NCBI GenBank assembly: GCA_937952875.1
Contig: CALFDI010000178.1
Coordinates: forward strand, 1-5,947
Origin: an uncultured Verrucomicrobiales bacterium
Lineage (GTDB): Bacteria > Verrucomicrobiota > Verrucomicrobiia > Verrucomicrobiales > Akkermansiaceae
Length of the DNA stretch: 5,947 nucleotides
Direction: 5' to 3'
This document shows positions 1 to 5,947 of the stretch, one piece after another. The notes below the pieces were generated by a model. The model did not search any database and was not told the origin of the DNA. It saw nothing but the letters and a program-made list of their open reading frames with translations. How positions within the stretch are numbered: the stretch's first letter is position 1; each line of letters opens with the position of its first letter. A program made the translations under genes and the position numbers.

Positions 1-1962
1 GTCTGCCTGCGGGCGTAATCTTTCGAGTTCTCCTCGAATTGCATCGCGCTCAGCTTCCAGCACTTTACGCTGCTGCTCGAGACCACGGCCGCCGATGTTA
101 GGAATGCCATCGTAGTGAGCACGGCGTTCGGCGAATGGACGGCGGTAGGAGAAGCCGTCAGGGAGAATCGCGGCATTGTGATTTCTCAGTTCGTCAGACT
201 TTTCGACACAGATGATGCGGCCGAAGAGATGATCGACGAGTTTCTGCGCGACTGGGTGAGTGCAATCAAGCTTTTCAGCAAGCGATCCTCGTGCTCTCAC
301 AGGATTCATATCCAACGTTTGAGTCGGATCAACAAGGGACTCACCAGGAGCCGCTGTCTTCATCTCACGGTAAATTTGTTCCGCCATTTTATAGCGATCA
401 GCATCGACGATGACTGCGAACTTTCGGGTGAATGAGATCTCAAGGGCGGGGCGCCACTTTTCATCGTTTACCTCACATAGCTCACGCAAGGCCATCGCTT
501 CAGGGTCACCATTTGCACGGCGTGGTAATACCTGATTTATCGCATCTAACAGAGCAGTCCGTGTTGAGACACGGCCACGATCAAGGGCTTCGAGTCGCCC
601 TGTGAGACCGCGTAGAGCACGGACTTTCTTTTCGACTTCGTCATGAAGAGGTCGTTCGCAGTCCTTAGCGATCTGGTGGAAATCACGAACGCCGTCAGCG
701 AGTTTTTCGAGGTTTGTGAGTAGGTCTTTTAACTCAGATTTTTCGACATCTACGAGACGTTCATCGAGAGCTTTTAATTCTCTTTTTGGGAGCTGGATCT
801 TTGACTTGATGAGTGTGTCGACCCAGCCGCGGACCATCTTGCAACGTAGAGCGCAGGCCTCGCGGACAGTGTCTCCAGCTTCTTTGAGCTGGCCGATCTG
901 TGTGACGAGTTTCCGGTTTTCATCACGGAGGTGAAGGAAGAGTCGACCATCTTCGGACTCGTTGAGAGAGTCACGTAATCGATCACGAAGGACTCGGCCT
1001 TCTTTGAGCTGTGTATCGAGATCGTGCTCTCTTGAGTTTTCCGTTTTAGCCTGTTCCTCGAGTTCTTTGATGCGGCCTGTGTATTCTTCAGCGAGTTCCT
1101 TGAGATCATCACGCTTCAGTTCGCGCGCGATATCAGCGTAGAGCATGCGGTCACGCGTAGCTGTGTGAACGGTTTTAAAATGATCACGGATTCCTTCGAG
1201 ATAGCCCTGCTGCTGGTGGAGAGTGGTGAGCTCTCGGCGGAGACTCATGAAGGCATGGTAGGAATCTCTGACTTCACGGATGCGGACTTCGTCTGGAGGA
1301 AGGACGAAGCTCCGGCAGAACTTGTTAAAGTTATCCATGAAGGTGAAGGACATGGCTGCTGGGAGGAGGTAGTCCAAGGTCTCACGATCAAAGTTCAAAT
1401 GCCCGGACTGCCCCATCTCACGACGGTAGGTGTCCATGGTGTCGTAGACCTTTCCTTCCTTCGCATTCACCATATCGCGGAAGTCAGACCAGCTGCGTGG
1501 CAGATTAAGATCATCGATCCAGTCCGCCTTGTCCATGCGCCCAGGAATGACGAATCCATTCCGGCGCGATGGTGACGCCTGTGCTGCGGAGTCGAATTCG
1601 ATACGAATACCCCAGGTCTCCACGCGGGGAGCTTCGCCCTTCACTCGTGGCCAAGTGAATTCCATGGCGACGTAGGTAGTCGCGCCCTCATTACGCATGT
1701 ATTGAGGGACACCTTCTACTTCTTGTTTCGTATCACCTAAGCAGTAAGACTTGAGCGTTCGAGAAGATGATTTTCCTGTGGCGGACTGGTTGTAGCGGGA
1801 CTTCTGGTCACCTACGAGGACGAGCTGCACGAGATCCATAAGGATGGATTTTCCTGAGCCTGTGACACCTGCGATAAGGAGATTCCCATGCACGTCGAAG
1901 ACGTCTGCGTAGCCGAACCAGTTGATCGCGTGAATGCGAGTGAAGTTAATTTTTTTACTCAT
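1..1962 (-). CDS. jetC: JetC-like SMC-family ATPase of a Wadjet defence operon, 3' truncated by the window edge
   Basis: This frame starts with ATG at 1962 and stays open for exactly 654 codons to base 1; I translated it fully and found no stop. It should be the motor ATPase of the Wadjet complex, which binds and extrudes DNA loops. Seen: the start MSKKINFTRIHAINWFGY, then a Walker A P-loop GVTGSGKS at residues 32-39, followed by ILMDLVQLVL as in SbcC/SMC heads. The head continues to about residue 235. A Leu/Glu/Lys/Arg-rich coiled coil follows (about 235-480). A hinge-like segment follows at about 495-595 (NDEKWRPALEISF, then FAVIVDADRYKMAEQIY), and the coiled coil resumes at about 620. The returning coil, ABC signature and Walker B lie off the window, so ATPase competence cannot be judged. 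It starts 15 bp after the jetB stop with no Shine-Dalgarno. Alternatives are MukB/MksF- or SbcC-type ATPases, but the jetA-jetB neighbours favour JetC. Confidence 0.92.
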   Translation of the reverse strand, partial: MSKKINFTRIHAINWFGYADVFDVHGNLLIAGVTGSGKSILMDLVQLVLVGDQKSRYNQSATGKSSSRTLKSYCLGDTKQEVEGVPQYMRNEGATTYVAMEFTWPRVKGEAPRVETWGIRIEFDSAAQASPSRRNGFVIPGRMDKADWIDDLNLPRSWSDFRDMVNAKEGKVYDTMDTYRREMGQSGHLNFDRETLDYLLPAAMSFTFMDNFNKFCRSFVLPPDEVRIREVRDSYHAFMSLRRELTTLHQQQGYLEGIRDHFKTVHTATRDRMLYADIARELKRDDLKELAEEYTGRIKELEEQAKTENSREHDLDTQLKEGRVLRDRLRDSLNESEDGRLFLHLRDENRKLVTQIGQLKEAGDTVREACALRCKMVRGWVDTLIKSKIQLPKRELKALDERLVDVEKSELKDLLTNLEKLADGVRDFHQIAKDCERPLHDEVEKKVRALRGLTGRLEALDRGRVSTRTALLDAINQVLPRRANGDPEAMALRELCEVNDEKWRPALEISFTRKFAVIVDADRYKMAEQIYREMKTAAPGESLVDPTQTLDMNPVRARGSLAEKLDCTHPVAQKLVDHLFGRIICVEKSDELRNHNAAILPDGFSYRRPFAERRAHYDGIPNIGGRGLEQQRKVLEAERDAIRGELERLRPQAD

Positions 1963-1977
1963 ACTACGAGAAAAGGA

Positions 1978-2703
1978 TTAGATGCCTGAGAGGGGTAAGT
2001 CGTCATCCGCTGAGTCGGAGTCTGCAGCAGGGGATTCCGGTAAGTCTGACGTGCTATCGACTTGGATCGGGGCCTCAGTCTCTGAGATGGCAACGTCTTC
2101 GTCTTCACCATTGAAGCGATCTGCCATGCGATGCCATTCTTCAATTTCAGGGAATGGGATGATAAAGCGCAGAGTGGGAAGGATCTGAATGACACTGTCA
2201 GAAAAGTCATCAGCCCACTCCATTTCAATGATGTTGAGTTTACTAAATGTGCGAAAGATCTCCTTCATCCGTGAGGCCGAAAGCGGCTGCAGAGTGGGGA
2301 ATTTCGACCGGAACTGCTCGTTAAACATTCTGACGGTGAAAAAGACATCGTGCGCAGCATTTTCACGCACCTCGATATCGAAGTCGAACCATAGGGCGAG
2401 GCCTACTAGAGTTTCGTCTCGTTTAAGCTTTTTCGTGAGAGCCCCATACTCTGGGAGAACCATGATGATACGCTCATCACGCTGGACGAGTAGCTTCATG
2501 CCGAGCAGTTGAGCCCACTCTTCTAACCAGCCTTGGTGCTCGATAGCCCAGTCATAGAGATTCCTCTCAGCAGAGCGCTCGCGTAGAATGGAGCCGTGAG
2601 CCAGTAGGCGGTGTGCAGCTTCCTGCAGATGGCCTTTATCACGGGCATTCATCTCAGTATTGAGAAGAGGAACGGTGGCTTGGTCTTGGATGTGTGTTTC
2701 CAT
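1978..2703 (-). CDS. jetB: JetB-like protein (DUF4194 family, KITE subunit of Wadjet)
   Basis: 241 residues, ATG at 2703, TAA at 1978-1980. JetB is the KITE-type winged-helix subunit that bridges the kleisin JetA and the JetC heads. Recognition rests on overall pattern: an N-terminal helical part with ERNLYDWAIEHQGWLEEWAQLLG (in two pieces: residues 47-59 and 60-68), a strand pair around 70-83, a helical LVGLALWFDFDIEVRE region at 99-114, and a second winged-helix-like unit at about 140-184 ending in ILPTLRFIIPFPEIEEW (174-190). This is the usual DUF4194 arrangement and length. Residues 199-241 form an acidic, presumably disordered tail with no Lys or Arg. The gene follows jetA by 24 bp and precedes jetC by 15 bp. 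The start is preceded by a pyrimidine tract, not a Shine-Dalgarno; Met18 (at 2652) is an alternative start but has no better signal. Family assignment is from memory of the pattern. Confidence 0.85.
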   Translation of the reverse strand: METHIQDQATVPLLNTEMNARDKGHLQEAAHRLLAHGSILRERSAERNLYDWAIEHQGWLEEWAQLLGMKLLVQRDERIIMVLPEYGALTKKLKRDETLVGLALWFDFDIEVRENAAHDVFFTVRMFNEQFRSKFPTLQPLSASRMKEIFRTFSKLNIIEMEWADDFSDSVIQILPTLRFIIPFPEIEEWHRMADRFNGEDEDVAISETEAPIQVDSTSDLPESPAADSDSADDDLPLSGI

Positions 2704-2727
2704 GAGGAGAAAAAAAAGAAAGGGGCG

Positions 2728-4134
2728 CTAGTCGTTTGAGACTGGTTTAATAGTAAATTGATCAATGGCGTAGTCACCAAGATCTGCGATCTTTGGCTCT
2801 TTATCCTTCGCCCGAGGAGAAGTGATGTCGTAATCACAGTCCGATGTGTCTGTGTGTAGAAGAAGGCCGGCGAGTTCTAACAGCCAGGCTTCGTCACCGG
2901 GAGCGAGATCTAGCGACTCCATACCTGACTCAGGAACGCCGAGAGAGGCATAGAAACGGTTCGCGCGATTGACTGTGAGAGAGCTGTTAATGTTTTCACT
3001 CATTTCCTCGAGTGCATCGTCCCAGTCATCGATCTCGATCGCAGCCTCGACTGGTTTGCGTTCGCCTGTGATTCGCACACCTCGCGGCATGTAGAGTGAA
3101 TCAAGACCACTGAGAAGACCAACCGATGGAACTTTTAAATCAGGAAGATCAAGTCCGACAGGGAGGTCGGCTAGGCGAGCACCTTCGCACTCGCGGTTGA
3201 TGACTTCGAAGAGTTCGCGCATTTCCTCGCGGCGTCCACCAGAGACTTCTTGCAGGTAGTGGAAGCGGGCAAATGATCGTCTTGCAAAGTCGGCGGCACG
3301 GCGGTCGACCGCTTCTGCTTGCGGCTCGACTGAGGAAAGCAAATAGGTGACTTCCTCTAAGCGGTCTTTGATGAATTGAGAGACCTTGTTAGGCGTGAAG
3401 TCAGGTCGGCGCTCTGCAAGTTCTGCTTCCATTCTCGCAATAGTCGGAGCATCGAGTTCGATTGTCCGAAGAGCTTCGCGAACGATAGGTAAGCGTAGGG
3501 GGAGATTGAGCGCGGTGAGCTGTTTGTAGCAGCGCTGGCCGATGTTTTCTGAAAAGTCATCGTAGAGAACGACGAGGTTTTGCTTCAGAGAGTCAGCCTT
3601 TAACTGACGCTGTGTAAGTCGCGCAACGCCTTGTTGGAGGGCGCGCAATTCTTGTAAACCTTGCCTCAGATTCTCTAAGCAAGCCTCGAGGTCAGAGAGT
3701 GGGTGATCGATGAATGCCTTCTCATCCTGCAGGCGTGAACATGCGAGATGGAGCTTGTCAGTAAATGAAACACGCTCTGGATAAGCAATGCGCCGCAGTG
3801 AATCCAGCAGGAGTTCGGACCGACTGTCTAGGTAGTAAATGCGTTTGTAATCATTGCGATTCGGCTTTTCGATCCAGCCAACATTGCTCAGGTAGCGCAG
3901 CACTTCAGAGGCATCGAGCTTCTTGCCGTCCTCATCGGTGGCGGTATTCCCAGCTTCCATGAGAATAGTATCGATCGCATTGATCGCTTCCTCACGGGTC
4001 AATCCACCATCAGCACGACCACGCTGTAACTTTTCGATATGGTCTAAGACATCGACATAAATGTGCCCGTGAATAGATGTCAGCACCGCGAAAAAACGGG
4101 GTGGGGTATCGCTAAACACTCGATCACTCAACAT
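2728..4134 (-). CDS. jetA: JetA-like protein (Wadjet kleisin-like subunit)
   Basis: 468 residues, ATG at 4134, TAG at 2728-2730. JetA is the kleisin-like linker of the Wadjet complex, joining the JetC heads and holding JetB. Seen: an N-terminal winged-helix-like region (about 10-120) with FFAVLTSIHGHIYVDVLDHI (14-33), the helix LTREEAINAIDTILMEAG, and YLSNVGWIEK followed by KRIYYLD, the wing-like pair. A long, mostly helical and probably coiled-coil middle spans about 125-320. A C-terminal portion (about 325-468) contains VPSVGLLSGLDSLYMPRGVR and acidic helices. N-terminal similarity and length fit the JetA family distinct from the DUF3375 JetA of type I operons, but I cannot assign the Wadjet subtype. 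It is the first gene of the jetABC unit. The reading frame closes at a TGA upstream with no other ATG, so the start is well fixed despite lacking a Shine-Dalgarno. MksF/MukF-like kleisins are the alternative. Confidence 0.87.
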   Translation of the reverse strand: MLSDRVFSDTPPRFFAVLTSIHGHIYVDVLDHIEKLQRGRADGGLTREEAINAIDTILMEAGNTATDEDGKKLDASEVLRYLSNVGWIEKPNRNDYKRIYYLDSRSELLLDSLRRIAYPERVSFTDKLHLACSRLQDEKAFIDHPLSDLEACLENLRQGLQELRALQQGVARLTQRQLKADSLKQNLVVLYDDFSENIGQRCYKQLTALNLPLRLPIVREALRTIELDAPTIARMEAELAERRPDFTPNKVSQFIKDRLEEVTYLLSSVEPQAEAVDRRAADFARRSFARFHYLQEVSGGRREEMRELFEVINRECEGARLADLPVGLDLPDLKVPSVGLLSGLDSLYMPRGVRITGERKPVEAAIEIDDWDDALEEMSENINSSLTVNRANRFYASLGVPESGMESLDLAPGDEAWLLELAGLLLHTDTSDCDYDITSPRAKDKEPKIADLGDYAIDQFTIKPVSND

Positions 4135-4348
4135 GGTGGGCGGACGATAGAGCCTGTCTTCTCAGCTTGGGAAGAGTGATTTTACAAGTGATCTTTCTTT
4201 AATAAATTGCTGTGAATAAGTCGGATTTTTTTAAAGAAAAATTGAAAAACTTCAGAGTGAACGAGAATTTTTATACTTGGTTCGCAGATCTAAACTATTA
4301 GCAAAAGTGAGGAAAATGCGAGCATGCCGCCATTTACTCATAGAGTGG
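4135..4348 (-). promoter_or_regulatory. AT-rich leader upstream of jetA, with a possible promoter
   Basis: A 214-bp non-coding gap separates the PH-like gene from jetA, both on the minus strand. It is strongly AT-rich from about 4190 to 4280, including a T/A tract at 4226-4240. Read on the minus strand, TATAAA (4270-4275 on the forward strand) sits 16 bp downstream of TAGTTT (4292-4297). This is a plausible -10 with a poor -35, and would give a transcript leader of about 130 nt before jetA. I see no GC-rich hairpin followed by a T run, so no terminator for the upstream gene is evident and read-through into jetA is possible. The promoter call is inference from spacing and composition only. Confidence 0.35.
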
Positions 4349-4879
4349 CTACTTGTGTTCCTTACGTTTTTCCATTGTTCCAGAAATGGCTCTCGCGAGA
4401 AGAGGACGGTGCGATGTTTTGACAGGAGTCAGACTCGCAACGACTCCTGCCGTGCGAGCCTCATTTGTATGAATGATGAGTTGTTTCTCGTCTGTGCTCA
4501 GTTCTGCATGCGAGATGTCACTCCAATAGAGGATTTGCAGATTCTTCTCAGGCTTGAAAAAGGGAAAGATCTCGATCCCGAGTGGGCTCAAAATAATGTA
4601 TGCGTGTCGAATACAGCGCATAGCTGGAATGATCAGTAAGATACCTAAGAGGCATGTAGGTGTAGCATACATCCAGAGGTTTTCCGGTGATCCCGGTGCA
4701 GTGCTCGTCGCGAAGAGTGTGATCCCGATAGCGAGCAGAATCACTGAAATAGAGAGTAAGAAATGCCCCTGAGCAGCACGTGTGAATCGCAATTCTTTCT
4801 CTGGCTCAGCCACTGGCTTTGGACCTGAGGGCAGAGAGGGGGGAGTGACTTTGCTAAACATGCTCGGGAGGGATTTCAA
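4349..4879 (-). CDS. Hypothetical small membrane protein with a PH-like C-terminal domain
   Basis: I do not recognise this protein by name. It has up to 176 residues and ends at TAG (4349-4351). Seen: a Pro/Ser/Lys-rich N-terminus (1-38), two hydrophobic helices at about 40-58 (FLLSISVILLAIGITLFA) and 69-86 (WMYATPTCLLGILLIIPA), then a soluble, strand-rich tail of about 85 residues. That tail has the pattern IILSPLGIEIFPFF, ILYWSDISHAEL, KQLIIHTN and a final helix PLLARAISGTME. This hydrophobic hairpin followed by a PH-like beta domain resembles bacterial PH (bPH) membrane proteins of unknown function. The longest frame begins with TTG at 4879; an in-frame ATG at 4861 gives 170 residues and is at least as likely. 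Neither has a Shine-Dalgarno. It is co-directional with jetA, 214 bp upstream, so membership in the defence locus is possible but unproven. Confidence 0.7.
   Translation of the reverse strand: MKSLPSMFSKVTPPSLPSGPKPVAEPEKELRFTRAAQGHFLLSISVILLAIGITLFATSTAPGSPENLWMYATPTCLLGILLIIPAMRCIRHAYIILSPLGIEIFPFFKPEKNLQILYWSDISHAELSTDEKQLIIHTNEARTAGVVASLTPVKTSHRPLLARAISGTMEKRKEHK
4423..4449. repeat. Inverted repeat with 8-bp perfect arms inside the PH-like gene
   Basis: CAGGAGTC (4423-4430) and GACTCCTG (4442-4449) are exact reverse complements around an 11-base loop, within the 3' part of the PH-like coding region. RNA from either strand could fold into this stem. There is no T run after it on the minus strand, so it does not look like an intrinsic terminator. 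Confidence 0.4.
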
Positions 4880-4897
4880 TGAACAGAGAGACCATGA

Positions 4898-4905
4898 ACA
4901 GATCT
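4898..4905. repeat. ACAGATCT direct repeat, copy 1
   Basis: First copy of an 8-bp sequence containing the palindrome AGATCT; the second identical copy is at 4959-4966, 61 bp away. It sits just downstream of the possible -10 of the PH-like gene. The core CAGATCT also occurs at 4285-4291 inside the spacer of the possible jetA promoter. Confidence 0.35.
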
Positions 4906-4936
4906 CATTTTAGCTGTAAGGAAAAAATGAAACTAG

Positions 4937-4953
4937 TCATTTGTGTGAAATGA
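4937..4953. promoter_or_regulatory. Operator-like palindrome TCATTT-N5-AAATGA
   Basis: A perfect inverted repeat with 6-bp arms and a 5-bp centre (TCATTT GTGTG AAATGA). It lies immediately upstream of the possible -35 of the PH-like gene and about 70 bp upstream of the transporter start. The size and position suit a binding site for a dimeric regulator acting on either gene. Six-base arms can arise by chance, so this is a suggestion only. Confidence 0.3.
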
Positions 4954-4958
4954 GAGTG

Positions 4959-4966
4959 ACAGATCT
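4959..4966. repeat. ACAGATCT direct repeat, copy 2
   Basis: Second copy, identical to 4898-4905, located between the operator-like palindrome and the transporter gene. Whether it is a regulator site or chance cannot be told from one window. Confidence 0.35.
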
Positions 4967-5024
4967 AGAAACGCCCTTCAGCATCGCCCCCACTCTCTCA
5001 ACAAACTACTTATTATATTAACCT

Positions 5025-5947
5025 ATGAGTATAGAAACAAAGCCCCCCGTCGTCCCAAAGCAGTATCTGCTAGCCTTCATTCTCACTACCTGTTGCTTCT
5101 CGCTCTGGGGATTTGCCAATGACTTCACCAATCCATTGGTGAAGGTGTATGAGAGGGTGTTTATCATTCCGACAGCTCAAGCGTCATGGTTACAATTCGC
5201 TTTCTACTTTGGTTACTTTTGTATGGCTCTACCAGCTGTATTCTTTATCCGAAAATTCTCTTATAAAGCGGCGATTCTCATTGGCTTAGGTCTCTATGCT
5301 GCAGGATCTCTCATGGCTATACCTGGTAGCTTAACATTATCTTTTCCACTTTTAGTTCTGGGTTCTTATATTATCCCATGTGGTCTGGCGTTTCTTGAGA
5401 CAGCTTGTAATCCATATATTCTTGCGATGGGAGATAAGAGGACTGCTACGCAGCGTTTGAATCTCGCTCAAGCTTTCAATCCAATTGGATCATTAACAGG
5501 AATGGCGATCGCTACTTTCGTTCTAGCGCCTCAGCTTCTTACTGGTGATTTTGCTGAAAAACTCGGTGAAAATGATCCCCAAGTGACACAGTATTTATTC
5601 ACACCTGAGAGTGCTTTACCTGAAGGTGCTACGGTTACTCAGCAAGCGACTGCTGATGAAAATGGAACTATCGATTTAGGTGGTGGCGTTGAGGTGCCTC
5701 TTTATAATGAGATCCCTACATTTAAAGACGAACTTCCAAAAGTTCTAGATAATGCTGTTGCTCCAGCCCTGAAAGGATTCAGCGCGAAAGAGCCAGTTGC
5801 CTTCAAAGACTTTCAAGATAAGGATTTAGCAAACGTCAGAACACCATACATAGTCATCGCTATCATAGTCTTAGTATTCTTGGTTATTTATGCTTTTGTA
5901 AAAGCTCCAAGTTTCGATAAAGAAAAGGCAGACGCTCCATTCTTTGA
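5025..5947 (+). CDS. FucP-like major facilitator sugar:H+ symporter, 3' truncated by the window edge
   Basis: The frame opens with ATG at 5025 and runs without a stop to the end (307 full codons). The product is an inner-membrane sugar transporter of the FucP branch of the major facilitator superfamily, likely proton-coupled and taking up L-fucose or a related sugar. Motifs that align by eye with E. coli FucP are WGFANDFTNPLV (28-39, TM1), QFAFYFGYF (57-65, TM2), RKFSYKA (76-82), LETACNP (124-130, TM4) and RLNLAQAFNPIG (144-155, TM5). Glu125 matches the functional Glu135 of FucP. The position of the functional Asp46 is Asn36, although Asp33 lies three residues earlier. Helices fall at about 14-35, 50-75, 80-100, 103-128, 146-170 and 273-292. 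The stretch between TM5 and TM6 is about 100 residues, against about 40 in E. coli FucP. By eye its codons are more AT-rich than those of the jet genes. The exact sugar cannot be told. Confidence 0.88.
   Translation, partial: MSIETKPPVVPKQYLLAFILTTCCFSLWGFANDFTNPLVKVYERVFIIPTAQASWLQFAFYFGYFCMALPAVFFIRKFSYKAAILIGLGLYAAGSLMAIPGSLTLSFPLLVLGSYIIPCGLAFLETACNPYILAMGDKRTATQRLNLAQAFNPIGSLTGMAIATFVLAPQLLTGDFAEKLGENDPQVTQYLFTPESALPEGATVTQQATADENGTIDLGGGVEVPLYNEIPTFKDELPKVLDNAVAPALKGFSAKEPVAFKDFQDKDLANVRTPYIVIAIIVLVFLVIYAFVKAPSFDKEKADAPFF

Larger units (their letters stand above)
4880..5024. promoter_or_regulatory. Divergent intergenic region between the PH-like gene and the sugar transporter
   Basis: 145 bp that must hold the start signals of both divergent genes. 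For the minus-strand gene, TAAAAT (4907-4912 on the forward strand, reverse complement) lies 17 bp from TAGTTT (4930-4935), a weak sigma70-like pair of the same form as that seen before jetA. For the transporter, the only -10-like sequence is TATTAT at 5011-5016. It has no matching -35 and lies so close to the ATG at 5025 that the mRNA would be almost leaderless. No Shine-Dalgarno precedes that ATG. These promoter calls are tentative. Confidence 0.35.

Noticed and set aside
1165..1575. A 136-codon open frame on the plus strand, with a protein-like start
   Set aside because: It lies wholly antisense to jetC, whose frame shows clear SMC-family content through this stretch. The open frame is a by-product of jetC codon use.
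1..1962. SbcC or MukB/MksF-type chromosome-maintenance ATPase instead of JetC
   Set aside because: SbcC would be expected beside sbcD, and MukB/MksF beside kleisin and KITE genes of other families. The JetA- and DUF4194-like neighbours in the order A-B-C favour Wadjet.
1982..2512. Two consecutive plus-strand open frames opposite jetB
   Set aside because: Both are Ser/Arg-rich complements of the jetB coding sequence without any recognisable motif.
4226..4240. T/A-rich tract resembling an intrinsic terminator between the PH-like gene and jetA
   Set aside because: On neither strand is there a GC-rich hairpin before the T run, so it is better treated as AT-rich promoter DNA.
4277..4639. A 120-codon plus-strand open frame crossing the jetA leader and the PH-like gene
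   Set aside because: Its product is Cys/Arg-rich with no recognisable pattern, and it overlaps the opposite-strand gene, which has convincing membrane helices and domain pattern.
1..5947. Mobile-element boundary, CRISPR array or RNA gene
   Set aside because: I found no transposase or integrase, no terminal repeats with duplications, no spaced repeat series and no tRNA- or rRNA-like segment on either strand.

Overview
The window holds the front part of a Wadjet-type (JetABCD) anti-plasmid defence operon on the minus strand. A small membrane protein gene lies upstream of it in the same direction. A divergently transcribed FucP-like sugar transporter gene runs off the right edge. I see no rRNA, tRNA, CRISPR array, insertion sequence or other mobile-element signature.

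Layout. Positions 1-1962 (minus) are the first 654 codons of jetC, an SMC-like ATPase with an N-terminal P-loop, long coiled coil and hinge; the gene continues beyond base 1. Positions 1978-2703 (minus) are jetB (KITE-like, DUF4194 type). Positions 2728-4134 (minus) are jetA (kleisin-like). Gaps of 24 and 15 bp mark one transcription unit in the order jetA-jetB-jetC. The nuclease subunit JetD would be expected beyond the left edge and cannot be seen. Positions 4135-4348 are an AT-rich leader probably carrying the jet promoter. Positions 4349-4879 (minus) encode an unrecognised two-helix membrane protein with a PH-like cytosolic tail. Positions 4880-5024 are a divergent intergenic region with a palindrome and repeated ACAGATCT sites. 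From 5025 a major-facilitator sugar porter of the FucP family runs to the end.

How the genes work together. In characterised Wadjet systems JetA, JetB and JetC form an SMC-kleisin-KITE motor that extrudes DNA loops and senses small closed circular DNA, and JetD then cuts it. The first three parts are recognisable here. The PH-like protein and the transporter have no established link to Wadjet; the transporter looks like ordinary neighbouring metabolism.

Organism. This is a bacterium of mid GC content (by eye the jet genes are mid-50s percent and the transporter mid-40s). None of the five gene starts has a convincing Shine-Dalgarno sequence. The transporter has the FANDxTNPLV form of FucP common in Verrucomicrobiota, Planctomycetota and Bacteroidota. 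My best guess is a marine-type Verrucomicrobiota, but this rests on impression, not on a search.
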